From Bacteroidota bacterium (lineage in GTDB: Bacteria; Bacteroidota; Ignavibacteria; Ignavibacteriales; Ignavibacteriaceae): a DNA stretch of 64,000 nucleotides. The notes beneath the pieces are model-generated. The model saw only the letters and a program-made list of their open reading frames with translations. It ran no database searches and was not told where the DNA came from. Made by a program: the position numbers and the translations under genes. The first letter of the stretch is position 1, and each line of letters begins with the position of its first letter. Shown piece by piece: positions 9,621 to 18,588 of this stretch. The stretch spans positions 1 to 64,000 of the forward strand of contig JAKAGZ010000005.1 of assembly GCA_021815365.1 (NCBI GenBank), given 5' to 3'.

Positions 9621-10034
9621 TTAAATAAGAAAGAACCCCCCAATTGCGAGTGCTACATAAATTATCCACATAAATCCTCCGCCTCCTTTTTCATCTGCCA
9701 GCACTTCGAAATAATAATCATCACCTGTTAGCACCCTTTCTTCTTTTTCAGATAAATTCCATATTATTTTTCTTTCTTCATTTGCAAATTTCCCGGTCCC
9801 TAAATCTCCCTGAAGAAACTTCGGTTCCATATCAAAATCGGGATTGGATTTCTGCTTAAGTGCAATAGACACTTTATAATCGCTCGTAGTATCTCCCTGG
9901 AACTGGTAATATATAATTACCTTATGCTCAGAGGTTTCAAAATGAGCTTTGAGATTAGACTGCGCCATACTCCTGCCTGCAAAGGAAACAAAGAGCAGGA
10001 TTAAAATTAAAGTGAAGTATCTTTTAGTTATCAT
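9621..10034 (-). CDS. Small exported protein with C-terminal membrane anchor
   Basis: This 137-residue protein has a clear signal peptide (1-24, ending SMAQ). A beta-rich middle follows (about 27-110, with VIIYYQFQGDTTSDYKVSIAL and KIIWNLSEKEE). Then come a Gly4 hinge and a C-terminal hydrophobic helix (about 118-137). The middle resembles the short Ig-like modules found at the N-termini of Bacteroidota secreted enzymes, but I do not recognise a named family. It lies between the caspase-like and papain-like genes with gaps of 32 and 43 bases, so it is probably an operon partner that presents, regulates or receives one of the two proteases. Confidence 0.65.
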   Translation of the reverse strand: MITKRYFTLILILLFVSFAGRSMAQSNLKAHFETSEHKVIIYYQFQGDTTSDYKVSIALKQKSNPDFDMEPKFLQGDLGTGKFANEERKIIWNLSEKEERVLTGDDYYFEVLADEKGGGGFMWIIYVALAIGGFFLI

Positions 10035-10077
10035 ATTTCAACCCAAATTTGTTAAAATTATTTACTGTTCATAATAT

Positions 10078-11463
10078 TTAATTGCTGTTCGGTTTCTGTA
10101 TTTCAACCAAAACAGGAACGACATATTTGCCTTTGCTTTTTGCTTTGAATTTTATCTCATTACCGCCGGAAAAATCTATGTTATTTTTATCAACCTGAAT
10201 ATCATTTAATGCCTCATTCAATCTATCTGCAAAGCTCCCGCTGCCTTTTTCAATCTTATTTATTACCTCATCAATGTCCAGGCTCTTCTTTGAGTATAAG
10301 AAACAATAGTATGCAGCACCAGAAGTTGAATCTATGATATTAAAATGATCCTCGTCCGGAATTGCCACATTATTTTGCGAATAAGGAAGGTACGGCAGTG
10401 TTCGTTTATCCAGAGGAAATAATTTGGTTACCATGTATGTATTATCAGAACCAAAGGCATAAACATAAGCGGGTTCGTTATTAGATATCTTCAATTCAAA
10501 CAGCGTTCCTGAAGGATAAGATTTATCAGTAATAAAGTATTGCCCGTTAAATTTTGCGTTCATTATCTTTCCGTCGCTTTCAGTAAACCTTAAAGAGCCT
10601 TGCAGATCAGGTACATTAAGAGATTTATTTGGTCTGGCAAGTACTTCAAATGCATAAACACAAAATTTTTCAAAATCTGAATACTTGATCCATGTAAATC
10701 CGTTATTGCCCCAGTTCGTTCCCCAATTGTTCATTATTTCAAATGCACCTTTAAATTTATTATCATCATAGCCGATAACCGTTACACCATGTCCTCTGCT
10801 TATTTTAGATTTATAATCTTCCACATCAGGTTTCCAGACTTCCTCAGCATAATTAAACGATAGGGGAGCGTTCATTGCAATTACCACCGGTCTTTTATTT
10901 GCGATACTTTTTTTTACATAAAGGCTCTTATTTTTAGTTCTGAAATCCGCAATTTCTCTGTATTCAATAATTTTGTAATCCTTTGCTTTTATTTTATCCT
11001 GGTTGGTAACTTTACGATCGCAGTCATAAGCAAAGTCACTTAATTTTTCAGCCCCGATATCTTTTAATACATTCAGAGCATCAATAAGCGAGGTACCGGA
11101 GCTGCATCCTGTTCCCCGCCTGATCTGGTTATAAACAAACGAAGGAGAGAAAGCGTTTTTATTTATTGTCGAATAATCCCATTCGTTTCTTATTGCTTCA
11201 AGAATTGTTCTCGCAGAATAAGCTGTACTCCAGCCAGCACAAGTGCTTAAAGGTCCCTGATTACCCGGCATTGGAGCGTATTCTTTTAATGAATAGGCAG
11301 GCGGAACGTTGTGATAATCTCCCCTCATTAACATTGGTGCTACAGGACTGTTTGCATACAAAGAATCTGTCAGCAAAAGACCTCTGCCATATTCCTGTGA
11401 AAATACTATTGTCTGATAAAAAATAATTAACAGAAGAATTTTTCTAACAAGATGTTCCATCAT
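10078..11463 (-). CDS. Secreted papain-like cysteine protease (C1) with DUF4384-like C-terminal domain
   Basis: The 461-residue protein starts with a signal peptide (1-22). The C1 peptidase core runs from about 60 to 280. It shows the oxyanion Gln and nucleophile in NQGPLSTCAGWST (Cys75), the catalytic His in SRGHGVTVIGYDD (about 225) and the Asn in IMNNWGTNWGNNGF. Residues about 285-400 (FELKISNNEPAYVYAFGSDN, then FPLDK) resemble DUF4384, a domain that in other bacteria is often fused to caspase-like proteases. Finding that domain on a papain next to a caspase gene supports a functional link. There is no Bacteroidota sorting tail, so export is probably only to the periplasm or outer surface. 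Confidence 0.85.
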   Translation of the reverse strand: MMEHLVRKILLLIIFYQTIVFSQEYGRGLLLTDSLYANSPVAPMLMRGDYHNVPPAYSLKEYAPMPGNQGPLSTCAGWSTAYSARTILEAIRNEWDYSTINKNAFSPSFVYNQIRRGTGCSSGTSLIDALNVLKDIGAEKLSDFAYDCDRKVTNQDKIKAKDYKIIEYREIADFRTKNKSLYVKKSIANKRPVVIAMNAPLSFNYAEEVWKPDVEDYKSKISRGHGVTVIGYDDNKFKGAFEIMNNWGTNWGNNGFTWIKYSDFEKFCVYAFEVLARPNKSLNVPDLQGSLRFTESDGKIMNAKFNGQYFITDKSYPSGTLFELKISNNEPAYVYAFGSDNTYMVTKLFPLDKRTLPYLPYSQNNVAIPDEDHFNIIDSTSGAAYYCFLYSKKSLDIDEVINKIEKGSGSFADRLNEALNDIQVDKNNIDFSGGNEIKFKAKSKGKYVVPVLVEIQKPNSN

Positions 11464-11522
11464 TCAAATCTTTCTCTTTAATTTTTTCGTGCCTTATAGT
11501 GCCTCAGCTGACAAAATTCTTT

Positions 11523-11603
11523 CTTCGTGCCTGCCTGCCGATAGGCAAGCCTTAGTGTCTTAGTGGCATTTCTTTCCCGCCACCAAGACACCAAGTCACT
11601 AAG
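11523..11603. repeat. Family A 3'-flanking palindrome, copy 3, with a nested family B repeat
   Basis: The outer arms match the other family A copies (cttagtgtcttagtggc and gccaccaagacaccaagtca). A GC-rich family B palindrome, ctgcctgccgataggcaagc, interrupts the left arm at about 11530-11550 between gtgc and cttag. The element ends 5 bases from the stop codon of the 1688-residue T9SS gene. Confidence 0.7.
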
Positions 11604-11607
11604 ATTT

Positions 11608-14600
11608 TTATCTCATTAAAACAAATTTCTTCGTCTCAATAAATCCTCCTGCAATAATCCTATAAAAATATATCCCGCTTGAAAGTCCGGCTGCATCGAA
11701 ATTAACTTTATATCTACCTGCAGGCTTATCTTCATTCACCAGAGTTTTTACCTCTCTGCCAAGTATATCATATACTTTTAAAGTAACAAAAGATTCTTTT
11801 GGTAAATCATATTGGATAACTGTACTTGGATTGAAGGGGTTCGGGTAATTTTGGGATAAAGAAAAGCTTATTGGCAAAACATTATCTTCATCTAAATTTG
11901 TTAAAACTGCATTTACTGTTATGGACAGTTTGCTGATATTTCCTGAGAAATCAACTGCTGCAATTCTATAATAATAGACTTTCCCCTTTTCTGCACTTGA
12001 ATCAAGAAATGTACTGCTTGTTCTAAATGCAAAGGGTTTAGAGTTGGAAAGAGTGATATTGGAACTTGTGTCTCTATATATAGCAAAATATTGGAAATCC
12101 TTATCTACTGGTTTACTCCATTGTAAAGCAATCACTCCATTTTTTATGGTCACTTTCAAACTATCGGGCATACTGGGGATTAAATTATCTAAAGAGTACC
12201 CACTGTCAGGATTAGAAGTTGCGAAAGCTGTTGGAGAAACACCGTGCGCAGTGATTTCAAACATAGACCAAAACATCCCTTTTAATTTAGTTGAATCATA
12301 TATTGTTGGGACGATTGCTGCATACATTGAATCCGATCTTGCAGGCACTTCACCAGCATACGTCCACCAGGTCGAGTCTTGCCTCCAAATGCTGTATTTA
12401 GCTACAGGATTGTTTGCATCACCATCGTTAAGAGAAGCCCGCCATCTAATAAATACATTTTTCCCGTTATCATTAGGGACATCAAAAATCTTTACAATTT
12501 TAGGAGATGACATTGAAGGAGCTAAATATGTTCTTGATGCCGTATCTGTATTCGAATTGTAACTAACTAAAATTGTAACTTTGCGTAATTTTCCATCTCT
12601 TGACTTATTACTCGTTATATAACTTAATAAATATTGATTCTGTAATTGTTGCGATATAAGCTTATAAAGCTGAAGCAGTTGTGATGAGGATGGTGCATAA
12701 TAATATCTTCCACCTGTTCCTTGAGCAAGAGCAATAAGATTTTTCTCATCCTGACTTCCTTGTGAAAGTCCCAGGCCAATAGTATGAATTGGAATATTAA
12801 GTTGGTTTGCCTTATTTATTGTTTCCTGTAATGTATGAGTACTGGAATTATCACCTCCATCTGTAAGCAGAATTATTGTTTTCCGTTGCAGTTCCAGACT
12901 CGTTAAATCAAGAGCACTAAAAGCAGCATCATATATTGCAGTGGCTCCATTAGCGGTAATATTACTAATCGCATTTTTTAAAACAGTTTTATCACTCGTA
13001 AATGTTTGATTTATATAAACCTGATTATCGAATGAAATTATTGCTGCTCTATCATTTTGTTTTAAGCTATCAACGAAAAGGGATGCTGCATTTTTGGCAT
13101 CTGTTAGCGGTTGTCCCCCCATACTTCCACTTCTATCTATTACAAGCCCTACCGATATTGGTATGGGATGACTCCCCAGCGGAGTAACAGTCAATCCTTT
13201 TTGGAGTATACCGTCCTCATAGGCAACAAAATTTGTATCAGCTAAATTATTTATTGAATTCCTTGAGGTATCAAGCACGCTGACATAATTATTTATAGTA
13301 GGAAATTTGTTTGCGTCAATTTGGTCGAAGGATAATTTTACTAACTTAAGAAACGGGTTGTTAAGACTAACCTTGGCAAAAGTAAGAGGATTGTTCCAAA
13401 CACATCCATCAGGATAAAACCCATATTGGTTAAAACTAGGTGTACCCAATGAATAAACGAACATACTAAATTTTTTGCCAGATAGAACTTTTAAATTACT
13501 CTGGGTAAGGTCAATTTTTACTTCAACTTGAAAATGTCCTGAGGTCCAGGATATAGCAGCTTTTACTCCATTAGGGAAATCAATGAGAGGATAATCAAAA
13601 TGAAGGTTATATGGATAATCACCTGAAATTCCTCTGAATAGCACTTTAGCTGTTCCATTTCCTGTAGTATCATAAATCCAAAAATTACCTTCAGTGCTCG
13701 GATAGTTTGCAGGCCATTTGCCATTATTATTTGCATCAAAATAAATACCTATTTCACCGTAACGCTGCAAGTAAGTATTTGAAACAATATTTGAATCGTC
13801 AATAGCTATATATAAATAGTTCAAATCGTTTTTGATATACATTTTCGGCTTATAGATTGGTAAACTCGTTGAAAAAACTCCCAGGTAATTAGTTATGTCA
13901 ACAGGCGTTGCGTCATTCCATTCGTTTGTAGATATATTGCCGTCGATTGTTGGTATATTATTAACTTTAGCAGAATTTATTTTTACACCACCAAGACTTG
14001 GGGTACTGCTTACAATATTTGAGAAAGAACTTTCTACTCCATTTAGATAAGTTGAAATTTTATAATAATAAGTAGAATTATTATTTGCTGTAGTGTCAAC
14101 ATAGCTGTAATAATTCCAGCTGCTTTCAATCAAACTGAATGTTCCGTTTGCGGAATTACTTCTATAAATTCTGTATGGAATAAAATTTGAAGTAGAGTGG
14201 AAATTCCAGTTTAAAGGTACAAGATGTTCAAAGCCAGTGCCAGCAATTAAGTTTGAAGGTGCAGGTAGACTAGCAAGCCTTAATGAGAAAGCATAATTAC
14301 CTGTTGAATCCACAGAAAGAGTTGAAAGATTATCAGATTTTTTTCGATATGCTAATTCACTATTTACTAAATTCTGCGAATTATTAGGAAATATTCCTCC
14401 ATCTGCATAATAAGATATTCTGATATAATAAGTACCTGTACTGGGTGCAACATATATTATGTTTGCAAGTCCGCCATAATAACCAAAATAAGCAATCGTC
14501 AATATATTTCCACTATTATCATATAGCTTTAGTTTGCCACCAAGATTAACTCCACTGGAATCATTAATTAATATTTGAAATGTCTGGCCCGAACTTGCGT

Positions 14601-16674
14601 TAAATTTATAATAATCTATATCGGCAGCAGGAAAAATTGAAGCATTTAATGAGTCATTAAATGTTATCGGTGTTGCGTGTGTGACATCATTATTAGGTTC
14701 AAACCTGTCTCCTAGTTGTTGCCCCAACAATTTTAATGTCAAAGCATATCCTCCGGTTGTGCTGGATGGTGATGTCTCTTTAGCAGCCGGCATTATAGAA
14801 TTATTACTATTAGTAGAATTGGGGAAAATACCTACGTTATTATAATAAGCATATCTTATGTACAAAGTACCCGTTCTTGTTGCCTGATAAATAATTTTCG
14901 ATTCCGATGTAACATTAAAGTCATCGTTATGTGAGAGTAAGGTACCAGTAGAATCATAAAGCCATATTGCTCCATCTAAACTTGAACCCGTTAAATTAAT
15001 AGTATGGATTTCAATATTCTGTCCTAAAGTTGCAGTAAATTTATAATAATCAACATCATTCTGAGGATCAACAGTTGCATTTATAGAATCAGCTATAGCT
15101 AATTGAGTTGCATGTAATGCATCATTATTAGGTTCATATTGATCTCCTCCGCTGACTTGTGTAGTAACAGAAGCTATCCAAGTTCCATAATTAGATGTTA
15201 TCGGATATTCAGCTTCAATCCAGACTTTCGAACCAGTCGGATCAACACTAGCCGAATTATAATCGCCCCAACGAGAACCAGAATAATATCCTTCGCCAGA
15301 TTTTATTTGTGTGCTTGCCGGATTTATTAATACTTCATATGAAGAACGTATATCACAATAATTAGCAGAACTTGAGGTATTGTATACAACAAACATATTA
15401 CCAGCAGTATCGCACTCGACAGCAGGATAAAAATAATTAACCCCATCTTGTCCATAAATTATATTTTGAGGGACAGTGTTTGTAACCGGATTAATTTTTA
15501 ACAACCTTAGCGCAGCTACATTACCGCTACCCCAATTATAAGCTTGAGTAAATCCAATATGCAATAGTCCGTGCTTAAATATCACGTCTTGTATCCTGCA
15601 ATCTCCGGTTCTTAATAAATTACTTCCTCCTAATTGAACAGCGTCGGGTGGCATTGAATAACTTCCTACATTAATCGTAGCAATTCTACTCAGTACCGGA
15701 GGGTAATTACTTATACTCCATAATGTCACATTATTCCCTTGGTCCCAGGAATTACTAACAAAATATTCAGTTCCCTTTCCTCCACGCGCAGGCTGTAAAG
15801 AAGATACAATGGAATTATTTGCATAAGTTAGATTCCACCAATCAGTCCACGTAACTGAATTGCCATTATATAATGTACTTTTATTAATCATTCTTAATTT
15901 AACATATTGAAAAGTTGTATCGGAAAAACTAAACTGATTTGATGTTATATAAACGTTAAGGCTATCGAAACCAATTGCGGGATAGTCTGCCCAATTAGAG
16001 GTAGTGTCAGAACCATTTTTGGTAGCGTCTAATTTGTAAATCCACCAACTTCCTATGGCACTTGATGTTTGAGAAATTGCAATAACGTAATCGCAAGTGC
16101 GCTGGGTAAAATCTATTGCACTCGCTAACATAACAAATCTGTTATTATACGAATCGTAAAAAGCCCGCGGATCAGTTATATATGAAGATACGTTGAGTGA
16201 AGAGAACCAATTTTGTAAAGTAGTGCTATATAATAAGGTACCTGTTTTGCTGTAAATGGCAAAGGATGCATTAATTGCTTCTAAAATTTGTGAATTACCG
16301 GCAGCTAACGCACCATCAGGAGGTATCCAATTAGTTGGTCCATAACCTTGGAAACTATCTTGTATGCCAAGGTTCTGTGGTTTAACACTTTTATCTAATA
16401 TAGGTTGCCCACCACTTTCGAGGTTCAGGTAACTTATTTTTTTCAATTCTTCAACACGGGATATCTTTTCAGGAAAAAGTAACGGAATGTTTTTTTGCTG
16501 TATACTTTGAATTTTGCTTAGAGGCACTGAAGTAACAGAATAGGTAGACACCTCTTTGGGGGATATAAACCCATTCAAAGCTCCTGTTTGATATAAGTTT
16601 TGAGCTTTAGAAACAGGTACTAGGATTACTCCTATTAAAATGAACAAAACAAAAATGGTAAAATAGTTTTTCAT
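11608..16674 (-). CDS. Giant T9SS-exported protein with PPC, CBM9-like and von Willebrand A domains
   Basis: The 1688-residue protein has a signal peptide (1-24). About 100-510 is a propeller-like region (LAAGNSQILEAINASFAIYSK, WADYPAIGFDS). Two prepeptidase C-terminal (PPC) modules each begin with an EPNND motif (about 520-640 and 655-770). An Fn3 module follows. About 925-1090 looks like a CBM9-type module (TIDGNISTNEWNDATPV). A von Willebrand A domain (about 1135-1330) has a complete MIDAS start, DRSGSMGG. More Fn3-like sequence and a T9SS type A tail (NYPNPFNPST, LGREVKTLVNEDK) finish it. It should be displayed on the cell surface. PPC and VWA modules point to adhesion or to complexes with proteases, which fits the neighbouring caspase and papain genes. 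No hydrolase active site is visible. Confidence 0.9.
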   Translation of the reverse strand: MKNYFTIFVLFILIGVILVPVSKAQNLYQTGALNGFISPKEVSTYSVTSVPLSKIQSIQQKNIPLLFPEKISRVEELKKISYLNLESGGQPILDKSVKPQNLGIQDSFQGYGPTNWIPPDGALAAGNSQILEAINASFAIYSKTGTLLYSTTLQNWFSSLNVSSYITDPRAFYDSYNNRFVMLASAIDFTQRTCDYVIAISQTSSAIGSWWIYKLDATKNGSDTTSNWADYPAIGFDSLNVYITSNQFSFSDTTFQYVKLRMINKSTLYNGNSVTWTDWWNLTYANNSIVSSLQPARGGKGTEYFVSNSWDQGNNVTLWSISNYPPVLSRIATINVGSYSMPPDAVQLGGSNLLRTGDCRIQDVIFKHGLLHIGFTQAYNWGSGNVAALRLLKINPVTNTVPQNIIYGQDGVNYFYPAVECDTAGNMFVVYNTSSSANYCDIRSSYEVLINPASTQIKSGEGYYSGSRWGDYNSASVDPTGSKVWIEAEYPITSNYGTWIASVTTQVSGGDQYEPNNDALHATQLAIADSINATVDPQNDVDYYKFTATLGQNIEIHTINLTGSSLDGAIWLYDSTGTLLSHNDDFNVTSESKIIYQATRTGTLYIRYAYYNNVGIFPNSTNSNNSIMPAAKETSPSSTTGGYALTLKLLGQQLGDRFEPNNDVTHATPITFNDSLNASIFPAADIDYYKFNASSGQTFQILINDSSGVNLGGKLKLYDNSGNILTIAYFGYYGGLANIIYVAPSTGTYYIRISYYADGGIFPNNSQNLVNSELAYRKKSDNLSTLSVDSTGNYAFSLRLASLPAPSNLIAGTGFEHLVPLNWNFHSTSNFIPYRIYRSNSANGTFSLIESSWNYYSYVDTTANNNSTYYYKISTYLNGVESSFSNIVSSTPSLGGVKINSAKVNNIPTIDGNISTNEWNDATPVDITNYLGVFSTSLPIYKPKMYIKNDLNYLYIAIDDSNIVSNTYLQRYGEIGIYFDANNNGKWPANYPSTEGNFWIYDTTGNGTAKVLFRGISGDYPYNLHFDYPLIDFPNGVKAAISWTSGHFQVEVKIDLTQSNLKVLSGKKFSMFVYSLGTPSFNQYGFYPDGCVWNNPLTFAKVSLNNPFLKLVKLSFDQIDANKFPTINNYVSVLDTSRNSINNLADTNFVAYEDGILQKGLTVTPLGSHPIPISVGLVIDRSGSMGGQPLTDAKNAASLFVDSLKQNDRAAIISFDNQVYINQTFTSDKTVLKNAISNITANGATAIYDAAFSALDLTSLELQRKTIILLTDGGDNSSTHTLQETINKANQLNIPIHTIGLGLSQGSQDEKNLIALAQGTGGRYYYAPSSSQLLQLYKLISQQLQNQYLLSYITSNKSRDGKLRKVTILVSYNSNTDTASRTYLAPSMSSPKIVKIFDVPNDNGKNVFIRWRASLNDGDANNPVAKYSIWRQDSTWWTYAGEVPARSDSMYAAIVPTIYDSTKLKGMFWSMFEITAHGVSPTAFATSNPDSGYSLDNLIPSMPDSLKVTIKNGVIALQWSKPVDKDFQYFAIYRDTSSNITLSNSKPFAFRTSSTFLDSSAEKGKVYYYRIAAVDFSGNISKLSITVNAVLTNLDEDNVLPISFSLSQNYPNPFNPSTVIQYDLPKESFVTLKVYDILGREVKTLVNEDKPAGRYKVNFDAAGLSSGIYFYRIIAGGFIETKKFVLMR

Positions 16675-16726
16675 AACTAACTCCTAATTTTAATTTGTCA
16701 ACGCTTTAATAAATCGAAGTTGGACA

Positions 16727-16802
16727 CTTAGCTGCATTGCCGTTGAATTAAACTGTCCTAGGCGTTGCAGCTAAGCCACGTATATATTTCTTTATATAAC
16801 GT
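16727..16802. repeat. Imperfect inverted repeats between T9SS and HpaA-like genes
   Basis: Arms cttagctgcattgcc (16727-16741) and ggcgttgcagctaag (16761-16775) pair over 15 positions with 2 mismatches around a 19-base loop. A second, smaller palindrome of acgtatata / tatataacgt type follows at 16778-16802. The purpose is unknown. It lies upstream of the T9SS gene (minus strand) and could be a terminator-like structure or a recombination site. Confidence 0.5.
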
Positions 16803-16886
16803 TTTCCTCCTTATCCCAACATCATTTTATTATTAATCCTCTAATCCTCGCAATATCCACGCTTGTGGAAAACGAGCCACTAACAC

Positions 16887-17657
16887 CTATCTTTTTATAA
16901 ATCCAGCATTCTCTCTGATAGCTGGAACCTGATTTTGGACATGTTTTAATTCATCTTCAGAAAGCATATCCCATCCTAGCTTCATAACAGATTTATAAAA
17001 CTTAGCTAATGAAATTGCGATAGGATTGTGTACTCCAGGGTCTCCTATTGGAATACCTGTGGAGCCATATGCAAATTGTGCTTCGGCTTTCACATTAATA
17101 TCTTCTTGCGGAACAGATACACTTTTAACAAGTAATTTTTGTTGCGTAAACGTTTCAAATACGGCAATTGTAATTTTACCGCTAAGGTTTAATATACCCT
17201 CATAAGTGGAATAATTACCACTTGTAATTCCATAACCGTATGATGTGAGCGGGATATAAGTCCAACCACCTGAAGTTTGAACTGCATTTAAATCAATCTC
17301 TATTTTAAGTCCTAGTTGACATTCATTTTTGTCCGAATACGTCATCAAGTCATATGAGTCGTAAGGACCTTTAAGAATATATCCATGTGCTGTTAATATT
17401 TGCTGGAAATCATTTCCCATGCTTCCACGAAATTGCTTAAAAGGTGATTGATTTGTATAAGTAAGGCTTCCTAAATAAACTGGTTCGAGTAAGGCTACTT
17501 TTATTCCGGCACTTCCCGGCGCTACAGGACTTGGTGGTGAATAATTGAAATCAGGGATAATTAAAGGTGTTTTAGCTGCTTCGAGCCCGCCACTGCAACT
17601 ACAAAATAATACAACACATATTGGCAATAAAAACAAACAGTAGTAAAATGATTTCAT
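16887..17657 (-). CDS. HpaA-like lipoprotein
   Basis: The 256-residue protein has a lipoprotein signal with a CSC lipobox at about residues 19-21. The mature part follows the order known from Helicobacter HpaA-family lipoproteins (neuraminyllactose-binding hemagglutinin). It has PDFNYSPP, then IKVALLEPVYL, a helix FQQILTAHGYILKG, GLKIEIDLNAV, EGILNLSGKITIAVFE, and a C-terminal amphipathic stretch ending QNQVPAIRENAGF. HpaA members sit in the outer membrane or on the surface and the exact function is debated. It is the most upstream gene of the T9SS/protease locus apart from the zinc-ribbon gene. The family call is by eye, so moderate. Confidence 0.5.
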   Translation of the reverse strand: MKSFYYCLFLLPICVVLFCSCSGGLEAAKTPLIIPDFNYSPPSPVAPGSAGIKVALLEPVYLGSLTYTNQSPFKQFRGSMGNDFQQILTAHGYILKGPYDSYDLMTYSDKNECQLGLKIEIDLNAVQTSGGWTYIPLTSYGYGITSGNYSTYEGILNLSGKITIAVFETFTQQKLLVKSVSVPQEDINVKAEAQFAYGSTGIPIGDPGVHNPIAISLAKFYKSVMKLGWDMLSEDELKHVQNQVPAIRENAGFIKR

Positions 17658-17701
17658 AACAACTCCTAAATTTTATTGACAATGAAAATGCAATTGAGTT
17701 A

Positions 17702-17735
17702 AGGCATACCGGCATTGTCATTATTCGATATGCCT
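17702..17735. repeat. Short inverted repeat
   Basis: Arms aggcata (17702-17708) and tatgcct (17729-17735) enclose a 20-base loop in the 262-base gap between the zinc-ribbon and HpaA-like genes. The gap is otherwise without a visible gene. Confidence 0.35.
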
Positions 17736-17919
17736 GATAATAATTTATCCCAAGGAACATTATTTTTTAAAGCGGCACTTAATAATTGAAATGTAAAATA
17801 GATGCACGTTGCCTTCTTGTCCTTCTTCCTTTCCTAATCATCTTATGTATTCCTCGCAATATCCGCACTTGCAGAAAACGAGCCCTTAATAACTGAAAAT
17901 TTTTATCCGGGAATTGTGT

Positions 17920-18138
17920 TTATGTTTTATATTCCTCCCCGCACTTATAGCAAAACTTCGCTGTGGGATAGACAATCGCTTCTTTGCAGTTCGGGCATTC
18001 CTCTATCAGCCTCTCCCCGCAGGCGATACAGAATTCCTGCTTTTCATTTATGTGAGAGAAATTTCCGCACGCTGGGCAGAGGCGGTAACGGTTTTCCGCT
18101 GTGTATCTCTGTTCTTTTATTTTTACTTGTTCAGGCAC
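17920..18138 (-). CDS. Double zinc-ribbon protein (intact copy)
   Basis: The 72-residue protein starts at GTG 18138. It contains four Cys pairs: CPACG, CIACG, CPNCK and CYKCG, spaced as two tandem zinc ribbons. Such small proteins usually bind Zn and contact nucleic acid or protein partners; no specific role can be assigned. It is the intact version of the frameshifted copy at 914-1131. The DNA around it (about 17817-18164) repeats about 815-1156 in the same orientation, so the two copies bracket the whole T9SS/protease locus. The region upstream is repeat-rich and shows no clear promoter. Confidence 0.7.
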   Translation of the reverse strand: MPEQVKIKEQRYTAENRYRLCPACGNFSHINEKQEFCIACGERLIEECPNCKEAIVYPTAKFCYKCGEEYKT

Positions 18139-18172
18139 AACGCATCCCTGTGAAAATAGTTTTGTTTTAATA

Positions 18173-18225
18173 GGTAGGGGAGGGTCTGATCACAAAGTGA
18201 CCACTGTGTGGGACCCTCCCCTACC
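18173..18225. repeat. Family C palindrome with an enlarged loop
   Basis: Perfect arms ggtaggggagggtc (18173-18186) and gaccctcccctacc (18212-18225) enclose a 25-base centre. The same arms, with a three- to seven-base centre, occur inside the sensor kinase gene (23290-23310) and at 28222-28252. Confidence 0.75.
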
Positions 18226-18588
18226 AAGAAAATCAGATACGCATATGCAAGTCTCGTTCCAAAAGTAAAAGTCTTGATTACTGCAGGATTTTTAAATGCA
18301 GTAATTGTGAGGTGCAAACTACAGTTGACAGTAGTGTAAACTGTGGTTGGCGGGTGGCCCTCCTTCGCTAAGGCTACGAAGGATAAATTGGTGGTAGGTG
18401 GTTGGAGAAGGGTGATTGGAATTTGTTATGCCGGCTCCGTCTAATCGATTTCGCTCCCACATGTTGGAATTTGAGATTTGAAATTTGGCTTCATTTATCA
18501 ATGGGGCTACGGAGAAGAAAGTTTCTTTTTATATCTCTTTTTAGTAACTTCGCTCAGAAGATTTGTTAACTAATGAAATATTTGAACC
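18226..18588. other. Gene-free stretch
   Basis: I see no gene. The sequence contains a ccttcgctaaggctacgaagg palindrome (about 18360-18380) and low-complexity AT-rich and GT-rich stretches. Short open frames here lack coding character. Confidence 0.5.

Noticed and set aside
11166-11426. Open frame opposite the papain-like gene (and many others opposite real genes)
   Set aside because: They run antisense to genes with clear domains, and their composition follows from the codon pattern of the real strand.
12044-12562. 172-codon plus-strand frame inside the VWA/T9SS gene
   Set aside because: Opposite a well-supported giant protein; no ribosome site or recognised motif.
18319-18501. 60-codon frame in the repeat-rich gap
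   Set aside because: Contains translated palindromes (ccttcgctaagg) and no coding character.
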